Assembly: GCF_013368755.1 (NCBI RefSeq)
Contig: NC_049566.1
Coordinates: 806,001 to 870,000, forward strand
DNA: 64,000 bases
Direction of reading: 5' to 3'
DNA from: Talaromyces rugulosus
Lineage: Eukaryota > Ascomycota > Eurotiomycetes > Eurotiales > Trichocomaceae
Shown here: one piece after another, positions 19,165-30,458 of the stretch
Numbering within the stretch: position 1 is the first letter of the stretch
Layout: each line of letters opens with the position of its first letter
Translations under genes and position numbers: made by a program
Notes under the pieces: generated by a model
What the model saw: only the letters and a program-made list of their open reading frames with translations
The model's database searches: none
Told to the model about the DNA's origin: nothing

Positions 19165-21017
19165 ATGGCCAAGTCCGGCCTTCTCCGCACTTCCTTTCTC
19201 CGCACCGAGGCAGTGTCGAGCGTGTCGGCAGTTCGGTGTCTGTCGAGCCTCAGTATACAGCAACCAACACTACGACACCGAACCTTCCAGCACGCCAGGC
19301 GGAAACCAGCTGCGCAGTTTTCACGCTCTGTCGCAAACCACACATTCCAGCACCATGCAAACGCCATCTCGGTGCTCCAGTCGTCCGTCGACACCGAGTC
19401 GGCAGACTTTAAAGAAAATGCACGCCAGATGAGCGAGTTGGTCGAGAATATGACAGACCTGCACACAAAGATTGCACAGGGTGGGTCGCAAAAGGCGCGA
19501 GACAAGCACATCGCCAGAGGCAAGATGCTGCCTCGGGATCGAGTGACGTCTCTAATTGACCCGGGCACGTCGTTTTTGGAGCTGTCGTCCCTGGCAGGAC
19601 ACGAGGTTTACCCAGGAGAGGACGTCCCCGGTGGAGGAATTATTACGGGCATTGGAACAGTCGAAGGCGTGACGTGCATGATCGTTGCCAACGACAGCAC
19701 AGTCAAGGGAGGAACATACTATCCGATCACGGTCAAGAAGCACCTACGCGCGCAAGCAATTGCGCAGGAAAACAAGCTTCCATGCATCTACCTGGTTGAC
19801 TCGGGCGGAGCCAACCTGCCACACCAAGCAGATGTCTTCCCAGATAGAGACCATTTCGGCCGCATCTTCTTCAACCAGGCGCGCATGAGCTCCCTGGGAA
19901 TCCCGCAGATTTCGGTTGTCATGGGCCCCTGCACTGCAGGAGGCGCGTACGTGCCAGCCATGAGCGACGAGACTATTATTGTTGAGAACCAAGGCACCAT
20001 CTTCCTCGCGGGGCCTCCCTTGGTCAAGGCGGCCACGGGTGAAGTCGTCTCGGCCGAAGACCTGGGAGGAGGCCATTTACACAGCACCATCTCCGGTGTG
20101 ACGGATTACCTGGCTGTCGACGACTCACACGCGCTCGTTCTCGCTCGTCGCTCAATCAGCAATCTCAACTACCCAACAACGACCGCTCCCGTGAGCGGCC
20201 TATCGCCGGACACTGACTTTAAAGAACCCCTCTACGACCCGGAAGAGCTCGGTGGTATCGTGGGCACGAACCTGCGCCGGCAGATCCCCGTGCACGAGGT
20301 GATTGCACGCATTGTCGACGGCAGCGAATTCTCCGAATTCAAGCGCGACTATGGCAGCACGCTCGTCACAGGCTTTGGACGCATCTACGGCACGCAAGTC
20401 GGCATTGTCGCCAACAACGGCATTCTCTTCTCGGAGTCGTCTCTCAAGGGGGCGCACTTTATCGAACTATGTGCTCAGCGCAAGATCCCGCTTGTCTTTC
20501 TGCAGAATATCTCTGGATTCATGGTCGGCGCCGACGCCGAAAAGGGCGGCATTGCAAAGAACGGAGCAAAGCTTGTGACGGCGGTGGCATGTGCCGATGT
20601 GCCCAAGTTCACCGTTGTTTTTGGCTCGAGCGCAGGCGCTGGAAACTATGGCATGTGGTAAGTTGTTTTCTCTCTTTCATTCTCTGTTGTTTCAACCGTC
20701 AACCATCTAACAATAAACTATCAAGTGGCCGCGCCTACTCCCCCCGGCTGCTGTTCATGTGGCCCAACGCCAAAATCGGCGTAATGGGCTCCGAGCAACT
20801 CTCCGCAGTCATGGAAACCGTCGGCCGCAGCGCGGATCCGGAACTCAAAGCACGCATTGACCGTGAATCCCAAGCGACCTTTTCGTCGGCGCGCCTGTGG
20901 GACGACGGCGTAATTCCGCCGGCGCATACGAGACGGGTTCTGGGGCTGGGGCTGGCGGCCGCGGTGGGTGGACGTGTTGATGAGAAGGAGACCAAGTTTG
21001 GCGTGTTTAGGATGTAG
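19165..21017 (+). CDS. mccB: 3-methylcrotonyl-CoA carboxylase, beta (carboxyltransferase) subunit, mitochondrial
   Basis: Two exons, 19165-20657 and 20726-21017, give 594 residues. The GTAAGT...AAG intron restores GNYGMCGRAYSPR. The non-biotin subunit transfers the carboxyl group from biotin to 3-methylcrotonyl-CoA in leucine breakdown. The first 60 or so residues are Ser/Arg/Thr-rich with few acids, a mitochondrial presequence. The carboxyltransferase domain shows [64 protein letters not shown] and [11 protein letters not shown], all typical of MCC-beta. Length is normal. The 3' end converges with the GTPase gene ending at 21618. In Aspergillus nidulans mccB clusters with mccA and ivdA; neither is seen here. 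Confidence 0.96.
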
Positions 21018-21617
21018 TTTTTTTTACTATGTTCTAGTTTAAAAAAAAAAGAATCAAGTGATGTAGTCTTGCTCTATTGATTCATCTAGATATCGGCATG
21101 AATACATGTAAATGGAGAACAGCATTTGAATATTCGAATTGAAAAAGAGAAAAATAATAGTAACAAACGTCTTAACAAGTCAACGGTATATCCAAAAAAA
21201 AATATATATATAATTTTATCAAAAAAAGAAAAGAAAAGAAAAGTGAAAAAAAGTATACAGAAAAGAAAACCCATTTAACTTTTTTTTTTTTCAATGCATA
21301 GTCAAAAAGCCAGGGCGAAAAAATATATTCCGCCATTTAATAGCTGGGGAAATAATACAAAAAAAATTTTATTTTTTGAGCTGTAATTTTCCATGTTTTC
21401 TCTTTTCGTAGACTTGCGTCTGTATATTGAATATAACTTGTATTTCTGTGTGGTTGTCAGATGAGGTGAGGCGAGTGAGGAGGCCAGGTCGTGATATCGT
21501 GAGATAGTCTGGTTCGTAGATAGTCGTGTCGGTGTATATAGTGTAGAGTATTTCATTTAGAAAAGGAAATAATAATGGAAAGAGAAGGGGGGAAGAAAAA
21601 AAAGAAGAAGGGGTTTG
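21018..21617. other. Convergent 3' intergenic region
   Basis: A 600-bp AT-rich stretch with A and T homopolymers and AAGAA-type runs between the facing stops of mccB and the GTPase gene. It probably contains both polyadenylation regions. No gene seen. Confidence 0.6.
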
Positions 21618-22634
21618 TTATATGACCACACATTGTCCGCGACGTCGACGACGGTTTTGTTTGCGGCTATTGTTAACGGGCGCTTCGCGCTTGCGAGTCT
21701 GCAGATCCATTATACTAGATTGCGACTGCTGCAAGTCCTTGCGGATGATCTGGCGACACAGGTCGACAAAGACTTCGTTGACGTTGGCGCGTCGACGCGC
21801 TGACGTTTCGTAGTATGGCGCATTGCCCCAGGTCTGCGATAGCGAAAAGGCTCGTGATCGCGACACGGCGCGGTCCTCTTCTAAATCGGATTTGTTGCCG
21901 ACAATCACGATGGGTACTTTTTCGTCGTCTTTGATGCGCACAATCTGTTCGCGGATCTCGGAGAGCTCGTTGAGTGAGGACATGCTGGTGATGGAAAAGA
22001 CGAGGAGGAAGCCTTGTCCTTGTTTCATGTAGAGTTCCCTGCGAGTGTGTCAGTTTGGTTCGGTCTGGTCTGTAGAAAGGTTAATCACCTCATTGCAGCT
22101 AGAAAGTGTTAGCATGAGTTATAATAGTAGCTGATCTTCATGGGTGAACTCACTGAATTGCTCTGTCCCCGCAGTATCAAGTCTGTCATTGGGTCAGCAT
22201 TGTTGTATATTGATTCTCCTCCAAGACGTACATTTCCAGAATACATTGCCGACCCTAGAAAATCCCAATTAGCTTATTCTCGGGACACTCTCGGACACCT
22301 CGGGTTGATTCACTCACGTCTACCTCGATGTGTTTTCGATACGAGTCTTCAATCGTCGGGTCGTAGCTTTCAATCCAAACATTCTGCACAAACTGGGCTG
22401 GGAGGAGTTAGAATAATTGCATATCGGATAGAAGAGACAAAGACACACCTGTAAGACAGCTCTTCCCAACACCTCCTATAGCAATACTTTGTCAACATCC
22501 CCGACACCTTTTTTTTTTTGGTGATAGAAAAGGCATCTTACCAGCGCCCAGGACCACAATATGATATTCCCGTCTGTATTTGTCAGCTCCAGCACTGACC
22601 AGGAGGATGAAAGCGCGACTAACCGAGGCTGCAT
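21618..22634 (-). CDS. rsrA: Ras-superfamily GTPase of the Rap1/Rsr1 (Krev-1, BUD1) type
   Basis: Eight exons on the minus strand: 22624-22634, 22542-22573, 22449-22475, 22318-22397, 22232-22254, 22154-22182, 22089-22098 and 21618-22038. They total 633 nt, 210 residues, all in phase. The protein begins [15 protein letters not shown] and shows GAGGVGKS (P-loop), [11 protein letters not shown] (effector loop), LDTAGTEQF (G3), NKSDL (G4) and ETSAR (G5). A basic tail ends in the prenylation box CVVI. Rsr1/Rap GTPases mark growth sites and polarity at the plasma membrane (family knowledge). Exons of 10, 11 and 23 nt are unusual but each junction fits GT-AG and the conserved protein. Confidence 0.94.
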
Positions 22635-23909
22635 TGGAACGGAGAAGTCGTAGACACAACAAAGTCGAAGCAAAAGCTGTACAATAAATAATATAGTACA
22701 CTGTCTGATGAAAGTCCCCAGATGCAATTGAAGTCAAGTCAATTGAATTGAAAATGTTTCCGGCGTAAACAGACCGAGAAAGCTTTACCGCAAAGTCGCC
22801 GTCAGCCAAGGGATACAATTGGAGGACAAATGGTCGGAGAAATGCGAGAAGGCGGTGGGCGCGTGTCAGCCCAATGGAGATGGCGTCTTCGGTCAGGCTG
22901 AGAAGCTGTGTTTTGTTTTATCGAAAAGGGCGAAGCTGCAATTCCAATTGCAGTTGCTGGGGTGTGGAGAGAGGGATTATTATTAGGTGACGTCGATCGG
23001 GAGGGGGGGAAGCGAGTCAATAAGAGCGCAGACAAATGGCCGGCGTATTGGCAATCGGCAGGGATGGGGCGGGCAAATTGCAATCAATGGCTAGCTTTTT
23101 CTCTCGCGAGTTGAAGTCGAATTGGACGGTGGTACAGATCACAGCGTACACAACGGAGAGAGTAAAAAAAAAAGGCAGCGGCGGTGAGGGCCGTTCGGGG
23201 GGGTTGTGCTCTAAGAGCTAGTTACTAGGGACGGCCGGCACTAGAACTACTAGCTGTGGTCCAGAGCACACATAATATTAATACGCCAAACTCTATCATT
23301 AAAATTAATAAATAATAAATATTAATACGAACCTGCTCGTGCCAGCATGGACCATGGACCGAACAGCACATGTCTACGTATCCCAGTAATTGACCGGCCG
23401 GTTCTAAATACACCCGCTGCATTCTCGTCTTGGCTGCCCTGGAGGAGCGAGGAACTGTACTGTAACTAATTGACTGGAAATTTTAGAGCAATTAAAATTT
23501 AATTAAACCAGATGGGCACTGATTGGACAAAAGCACCTGCCAGGAACAAGCCAAGCGTTGATGTTTTCAAAATATATCTCAGGATCAGGATCAGATAGAG
23601 CGATAAGATTAAAAAGCCGTCCCTCGTCTATCGATACGCCACGTGCAGAATCCTGCAACTATTATTATTATTATTATTAAGGCCAGTTGTGTTTCTGCTT
23701 TTATGCAGAGTTTATGTAATCAGCCAAAACTAAAGTCACGTGCTTTTCAGTACCTGCTTACTAAGGGTTATACTCTGCTGAAACAGAATCATAATAAAAA
23801 CCAAGATACTTTTTAATTTATTATATAAATTTATAAAGTATTTACAAGTATATTATTAATATATAAATATTAAAGCTTAATCTTTTTAATAGAAAGATAC
23901 GCTTCATTA
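22635..23909. other. Intergenic: GTPase promoter side and AT-rich stretch
   Basis: Bases 22635-23230 are mixed composition and probably hold the promoter and leader of the GTPase gene. Bases 23270-23900 are AT-rich with a short ATT repeat near 23660-23680. No gene is supported. Confidence 0.5.
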
Positions 23910-25890
23910 TTATTGAACTGATGGGTCTTTTCGTGCCTGGCTGAGGACGGTGCTAAACCTTTCATAGAGCCTGTGATCCTCTTTCTCCCACGGCTTATCC
24001 ATTAAGAAAACCTCCTTTCGCAGCCGGTTAACCCATGGAATGAGAGCCCTGTAATGAGATGTAAAATTGTCTGTCGCGGTCTTAAGGAAAATCGATTCCT
24101 TGGCCACAACCCCGAGTTTCATGCCAGCTAACTCTTCCATATCCACGTAGTTCCATTTTTCGAATCTGGGCACAACTCTGCTACCGTTCGGCCCATCATA
24201 GTGTATGCATATCCAAAGAATGACCCAAAAAAAAAGATTCCAAGTCATGCATAAAGGAATGCCTCTCACCTAATAGAAGACCTATCGCCATGAAAGCCCT
24301 TGTCCCTGTCTTGGCCCTCGCCCCGGAGGGCCCTTCTCGTTGCTCTTTGATGGCAAGGTCCAGATCAATGAGGAAAGCCGACCATGATGGGTTTTCTTCT
24401 TCTTCATTAAAAATGAGATTACCCGTTGAGATATCACCTTGCAACAATCCGGCCTTCATATGCAAGGACTTGTAGCCTTCTATGCAGCTCTCCAGTGCAG
24501 AGAGCATAGAGACAGATGATTTAGCCTTGTATATAGCTGTCCCGTAGTCGCGGACGATAACACGACGATGAATCCGATTTGACAAATCGGGGCTTTTCGC
24601 GGATTTGGAAGGGGAACTTGAACAAGTGCGTTTGCTAGCTGGTGGAGCTACGCCAGTACGGCTAGATGACCTCTTGCGTCCTCCCGTGCTTGTCGAACGG
24701 CTGTCTGCTGTGCTGATAGTCGGGGAACCTTCAAAGCGTGTCGGTCGGTAATTTGCGGCTTTGCTCACATCAAGTCCCCGGCGAATGTTATCACGTATGT
24801 CGTCAATTATTCCGTTGAACTTGATTGTCTCGTGGTAGTAGTACCTAGCCACATTGGTTACGCCTTTCGCTGCTGCTTCACGCAATAGTACGCCCTCTTC
24901 CTCGCGCTCTGGGTATTGCCATGAGTCCTTGATAACCAACGGTATGTTAGCTTCGTCACCCTGTCCTTAAACAGTGGGTTCTCTCCTTCCTTGCATTTTG
25001 TGAAGACAGTCGCGGCAGTATCTTGAAGGCCTTTTATTTGGCCAAAAAAGGCATCATGGAATCCAGGTACGCCGACATGGATCGAACCCAACTCCTCCTT
25101 CAGTATACCATCAATGTCACTCCGATGTCCAGAGGAATTGACCAAGCCGCTTGTTGTGTGTAGGTATGGTGTTTGATCAAGGACTGGAAAGGCTTTCGGT
25201 GGGGGTGTAGATTCGCGGACGGCGCCATATATTTTGTCCCAGATGATGCGATCCGATTCTTCGTCCAGAACTGCTTGTAGCAATGGTTTGAAACGATCTA
25301 GTTCAAGATCGTTGGAGCGGATCATAACATTAAGATCACTTAATAGGTTTTTTCGTCCGTTTGCCGAAGGAAGCCTCCGAATATCTGCTAGGGCTCGCAA
25401 TGCTGAAATCAAGTCCAGAACTAAGTTTTGAGCATCTAAGACCTCGTTAACCTTTTAGTTAACATACCAGCTGCGTGTGCAGTAAGCGCCTACCTTCAAC
25501 ACCAAAAAGCTCCAAAGAATCCAACGTTACGGCCAATTCTAGATCCTCGCATGTTGTCCGGAAACTGCCTCGAAACGCGTCCAGTTTCTCTCCAATAGGC
25601 GCTGTATCGCTTGTATCCGGTCGCACAGGCACATTGATTAAGTGATATTGTTCCTCTTCTGCAAGTATTCATCGCTCTTCAGTTATTTCCTGGTAGGTCG
25701 GCCGGATAATTAGAGACAGCGAAACGTAGGGATGTGGCTGGGTGGTATTTGGGAGGGATACCATGTCTTCCACCAGTGTCACCCAGTGGTTTTTTTTTCA
25801 AGTTCAAGCGTAGACCAAGAACTGATAAGGGCAACTGGTTGATTGACTTGTTGCTGGGTCATTGTGCCACTCATCCCCTTGAATGTAACT
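23910..25890 (-). pseudogene. FunK1-type fungal protein kinase, degenerate
   Basis: Minus-strand pieces read in order as a FunK1 protein: MTQQQVNQPVALISSWSTLE; after an A-run frameshift HWVTLVEDMVSLPNTT; after a TGA (25669-25671) HLINVPVRPDTSDTAPIGEK; then DLISALRALADIRRL to CKEGENPLFKD. About here (24970) a large part of the normal protein, including the kinase N-lobe, is absent, and the sequence jumps to GDEANIPLVIKDSWQYPERE. The C-lobe follows (LQGDISTGNLIFNEE, FLIDLDLAIKEQREG, KTGTRAFMAIG), with another A-run frameshift at about 24230 inside DLESFFWVILWICIHYDGP, and ends at 23910. Catalytic HRD is the family's variant GDIS. Clearly non-functional. Confidence 0.88.
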
Positions 25891-26854
25891 AGTAGTCGTA
25901 TCTGAGAAGGATGCAAATGAAGTACGGGGTAATAAATGCACCAACTAAAATAGGCTAGACGTTTAGGTGCCTGTTCTATACCATATACAGTTAGTCTATA
26001 CACAGGAAGAAAGTCAAGGCAGACATTGCAGCCTCAGGCAGAAATTCAGGAATAGAGCTAACCAAAACCAGACTAGCCTGTTATTGCTCCTTGCCCTCAA
26101 TTCATCCATTCGACATCACAAAAACACTAACAGACAATAAACCAGGGAATAAAGGGTCTTCTAGACTATTTGTATGCTCCGACATAAACACATTCTTGAC
26201 TTCCCATCAACTGTACTCCTCAATGAGACGTCGGTCCTCCAACCATGCCGTTCTCCCTTCCTTATTATCGGGATGATCATCAATTACCAGGGCTTCTTCC
26301 TGATCAGAATGAGATTGAACGGGCAACAAGAACTCTCCCCAAGAGATCAGGCTATGTCGGACGCTGTAGAAACATGATGAGCTTTGACGATCTGCATTAG
26401 CTTGGCCTTGAATTTGTGTTTGAGTACTCTGCAGTTTTGGTATTTTGTAGTGATGCTAACACTTTAAATGTATATCAATTGATATAGTACAATGCATTGG
26501 AAAGTCCCTAATACATTATTGGCCAAATGAAATACCGTGTCAGACTTTTAGAACCACCACACCAAATAGGGAACCCTTAGTGGGGATTCTGTATATGACA
26601 CCATGTGCAAGTCACATGTGGTGTAACCCTGAAGTCTACTCGAGCACAACTTTCCGAGAGAGGAAGCTTTACTGGAACGTGATTTTCACATGAATATTAA
26701 CATTACTGACATTGTTCTATGACCCGAAACCCAGTGACAATAACTATTAAATACTAATCCATTTTACTCCGTTGGCCTTACGTCATCGTAGATTGGTACA
26801 TGTATAATACAACCCAAACTCATTGCATATGGAATATCAGAACAACATTTGAAG
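25891..26854. other. Intergenic, no gene
   Basis: Short frames on both strands lack any recognisable feature. The last 200 bases are likely the 3' UTR of the GST-like gene. Confidence 0.4.
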
Positions 26855-27746
26855 TTACTCCCACACCGGACTGGTATAGTCGGGGAAATATTCATTGTGA
26901 ATTCTCCGCGCATACTCAACCACGCTCGGAAGAGACCGAAGCAATTTTCCAGTCTCGGGGGCACTGCACTCATTAGCAAGACTATGCTTTTGGAGAGGAG
27001 GGGAATAAAAAAACTCACGCTTCACAAATTAAACCACTAATAATAAAAGCAAACACCGCCGTGTCAGCCTCTGTAGGCTCAGTCCCACCAAATATCCAAA
27101 ACACCTTTTCAGAAGATTTGGCCGCAGCTTTGCGCTTTGCGTCGGCTAGTAAGTCTTCAATTTGATGCCAGATCTTGGTCTTGAAGGCGCGAATCTCCTC
27201 TGGAGAGAAGCGGCCGGTGCCCTGGCCGTACAGACTGGCGTTGATTTTGCGCCATGCAAGGATTCCGACGGCGACGCGGAGAGGGTATGGAATGGCCGCG
27301 AGGACTTTGTCGCGCATAGTGTAGTAGTTTTCATTCCAGCGTTCGTGTGTCTAGATATTTTCGTTAGAGCCATGTAAAAATAGCGTTCACAAGAGGATAC
27401 ACACATTGTAAAAACACAGCTTATCCTCCACCAAAGCCTTTAAACCCGCATCCAGGGTATTTTCAAACGGCGACAGCTTCTCGTTAAGCTTGGGCAAGAC
27501 GCCTTCATCCGTCAACGCGTCGCTGATCAACTGCGAGTCGGCGAGAACGACCGGCTCGGTGTCTGCGCGACTGACAGAAATATACGGAATCTTGCCTCGA
27601 GGCGCCTTTTGCGTCGATCCTGTCTCGATTTGATACGAGACTCGCGCAAAGCGCAGACGCGTTTCGAGTTTGATGACGAAGGGGGACCAGACGTAGGCAC
27701 CTCGTTCGGGGAACCCGCGGTAGACGACGAGAGTGGGTTGAGACAT
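26855..27746 (-). CDS. Fax/metaxin-like glutathione S-transferase-fold protein
   Basis: Three exons, 27405-27746, 27019-27350 and 26855-26963, total 783 nt, 260 residues. The N-terminal thioredoxin-like half reads GAYVWSPFVIKLETRLRFA, then KAPRGKIPYISV and LADSQLISDAL. The C-terminal helical half reads FWIFGGTEPTEADTAVFAFI, then LPSVVEYARRIHNEYFPDY. This architecture is that of failed-axon-connections/metaxin-related proteins, common in fungi and often called GSTs. The usual catalytic Tyr/Ser of true GSTs is not evident, so transferase activity is uncertain. Exon 3 was placed by phase: the acceptor GTGCAG gives an in-frame C-terminus, whereas an earlier acceptor would not. Confidence 0.82.
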
Positions 27747-28690
27747 TTTTTTTTTTCCCCCTTCGTATGTATATTTTTTATTACTGGCGAGGTGGAAAAT
27801 TGAAGAGAGCGGTACACTTTATACTTTATACTCGTGGGACCCTGCCTGCGCCGATTGGCCTATTTATACGCATCGGCGCGCGAGTCCCCGATGCGAGCGC
27901 GAGGGCGGACGCGATAGCAGCGAGGCCGATAGGGCTATTTATCTTTGTATTTATTTGGAATATGTATCATTTTCTGTATTTTGAAAAAATTAATATTAAT
28001 ATTGTAATAAAAGTGGCATCCGTTTCAACAGCGAATTTACGGCCTTTGCTGTATATACTATTAATATCTAATTAATTAGGAAAGCCGAGAAGCTGAGAAC
28101 ATTCATTACATTCCCCAGAGACTTGTCGTCAGATGAATCGCTTCCAAATCTGGGAAAATCTAGTGCAGGAAGAACTCTAGAGTAGACTTACCCAGTCTCT
28201 TTTCTATGAAACAAGCTTACATAGGTAGCTTTCTATCCTATACACTAAATCGAGTTTGATATAATACAGCTATTCCTTCAATAAAATTGTTCTACTCGTT
28301 GTTAAAGCTCACGCTGTCTTACTCCTGCTCCGTATGTCATTACATTTAAAACTAGTGATTACATGCCTTTGGGCGTATACAAAAATATCTGCTTCTTCCT
28401 ACCGTATGCACTATATTTAATTTCATCACCGATAACAGAAGTCGCGGATTTCATTTTCAATGGCCATGAAGGCTAATCGCACATAGTCTTTTTGAAAGTG
28501 TCACTGCAACATTGAACTATCAACTTGGTTTTTGGTAAATCACATATACTTTTAAACCTACCATACAAGGTATACCACTGCCGAGCCTCTAGATAATCAC
28601 GGCGTTTCAAACCACAACCGATCAAATCCCCGGGTTTTATTCCCCCTAATAACATCAACACTGGAACTACTCGCAATGATGGTGCATTGA
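27747..28690. other. Intergenic with GC-rich promoter segment
   Basis: Bases 27747-27950 include a CCAAT motif in reverse (GATTGG at 27852) and a GC-rich stretch, probably the promoter of the Fax/GST-like gene. Bases 28080-28690 are AT-rich 3' sequence of the dehydrogenase gene. A 67-codon frame at 28473-28676 is not convincing. Confidence 0.45.
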
Positions 28691-29918
28691 TTAATCGAAA
28701 GCAATGACGACCTTGGTTATCTCGTGCTTCTCAAACCGAGCGTATGCGTCCGGAGCATCTTCAATGTTGACCACGTCACTAACAATAAAACCCGGCCGCG
28801 CTTTGCCCGAGGCCACCAGCTGCACCAGCTGTGGCGCGAGATCGATGGGCTTGGATGGTCCAGCACCCCATTTGAACTCCCCAAAGAAAAAGTCGGACAA
28901 AGGAAAGTCGAAATGGGTGTGAACGCTCGCGGCACGCGGCGCCGTTGCCGTGTTGTTGGATTCAGGGTTGTACACTCCAACAGTGCCCATGCCACCTCCA
29001 GTCGAAGTCACGGCCAGCATGTTTCCAATAATGACATCTGACTGCACCGTCAAATTGCGATTCACTTGCTCGTACCCAACCGCATCCACGCTCCGGGCCA
29101 CGCCATTTGGCTCCAACGCTCGAATCTGCTCTACAGGATCGGCGTCGAGAAAATTAATGGGAATGGCGCCAATGGTCTCGGCGAGTCGTAGACGCTCCGG
29201 AACGTAATCGACGCTATAAACCTTGGACGCGCCCCGTAGAATAGCCGAGTATGCGGCCATCAGACCCACGGGTCCGGCACCGAATACAGCGACTGTGTCT
29301 CCGGCCTCGAAGCCGGCAAAGTCAAGAGATGTCCAGCCGGTGGCAAAGATGTCGGAAATCATCACATAGTCGTTCAGAAGAGATACGGATTCATTGTTTG
29401 CCGGATCGGTGTATTCGAGCGTGGGTGCGGGAATGAGGCCATTGTCGGCGAACGGGACACGCAAATATTCCGCTACACGATCTTTTTTTCAGTAATAGTT
29501 CCGGAAGACAGGACTAGTGGAACCAATGCCTACCCTGTGTACCTCCCATGTTGGCGCCGTTCCCATAGCCAGCATACATCTGCGTGGTCAGATTCGTATG
29601 GAGGTGGCCTTCGTAGACGGTGAACGGGACGATGACCGGGTCTCCGACTTTCAGATAGTCCACGCCAGAGCCCACTTCAGCCACATACCCTACTCCTTCA
29701 TGCCCGAGACCAAAGGGAGCAGGCGACCCTTGGTTGGTTCCCCGATAGATATGAAGGTCTGACCCGCAAATGGCCGCCCTAGACATCTGGACAATCGCAT
29801 CAGTGTCATTGATGATGGTCGGCTTGGGGAGATCGACAACGTCGACGCTGTACGGATGTCCCTGCCAGACCACAGCGCGCATGGTTGCATTGGTCGCAGT
29901 CACGTTGGAAAGTGTCAT
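28691..29918 (-). CDS. Zinc-family alcohol dehydrogenase, formaldehyde-dehydrogenase-like
   Basis: Two exons, 29534-29918 and 28691-29472, give 388 residues. The intron (GTAGGC...GTAG) joins GGTQ to AEYLRVPFADNGL. The N-terminal GroES-like domain has catalytic-zinc ligands in AAICGSDLHIYRG and GLGHEGVG. The Rossmann domain has AVFGAGPVGLMAAY and the adenine-binding acidic turn SVDYVPERL, which implies NAD preference. The four-Cys structural-zinc loop of classical ADHs is absent, as in the glutathione-independent formaldehyde-dehydrogenase-like branch. Substrate unknown. It lies head-to-tail between the GST-like gene and the SDR gene, all on the minus strand. Confidence 0.9.
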
Positions 29919-30458
29919 GGTGAAGAAGATTGTGGCCGAGGAATGGGGTCAATCACGAAGAGAACCAAGGCCGTCTCGCTGCACCCATTTATAGGACTAG
30001 GAAGACCGTTACGTTGTCTGGATTGTCTCCCCACAACGGTGACATCCTGATTGCGACGAAGATCGATTATTATTTCCCTCTCTTAATCCTTGGTCTGGAA
30101 TTCCAAAAACTAAAATAGCTCGTCGCGTCAGCATCTCGCAGAAAAACTGCCACTACCGCACGCACCTTGGCGGGTACTATTATCTATGCGAATGAGTTCT
30201 CCGATTATTGCAGGTGCCAAGAGAAGTCCTATAAAGCACTTGGGCGGATATAGATAGAACCATAAGCAACTTGCATTAGTTTCATTCACCGGCCCCATGG
30301 CCTTTTGCCACAGCAGACAATGGCGTAGGCGCTAAAGGATTACCGGACGGACGACGCGCAGTTGCAAGGATATGCCATTTCTATCTCTTCTTCTAAACAG
30401 TACTGTTACACACTATAAATCAATGAATAACGACTTCAGTCCACGATCTTGGAAACTC
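29919..30458. other. Intergenic, dehydrogenase promoter region
   Basis: 540 bases between the dehydrogenase start and the SDR stop. No gene is seen; promoter elements could not be assigned with confidence. Confidence 0.45.

Noticed and set aside
19128..20457. Minus-strand frames of 85-146 codons overlapping mccB
   Set aside because: They lie opposite a certain conserved gene, with no motifs of their own.
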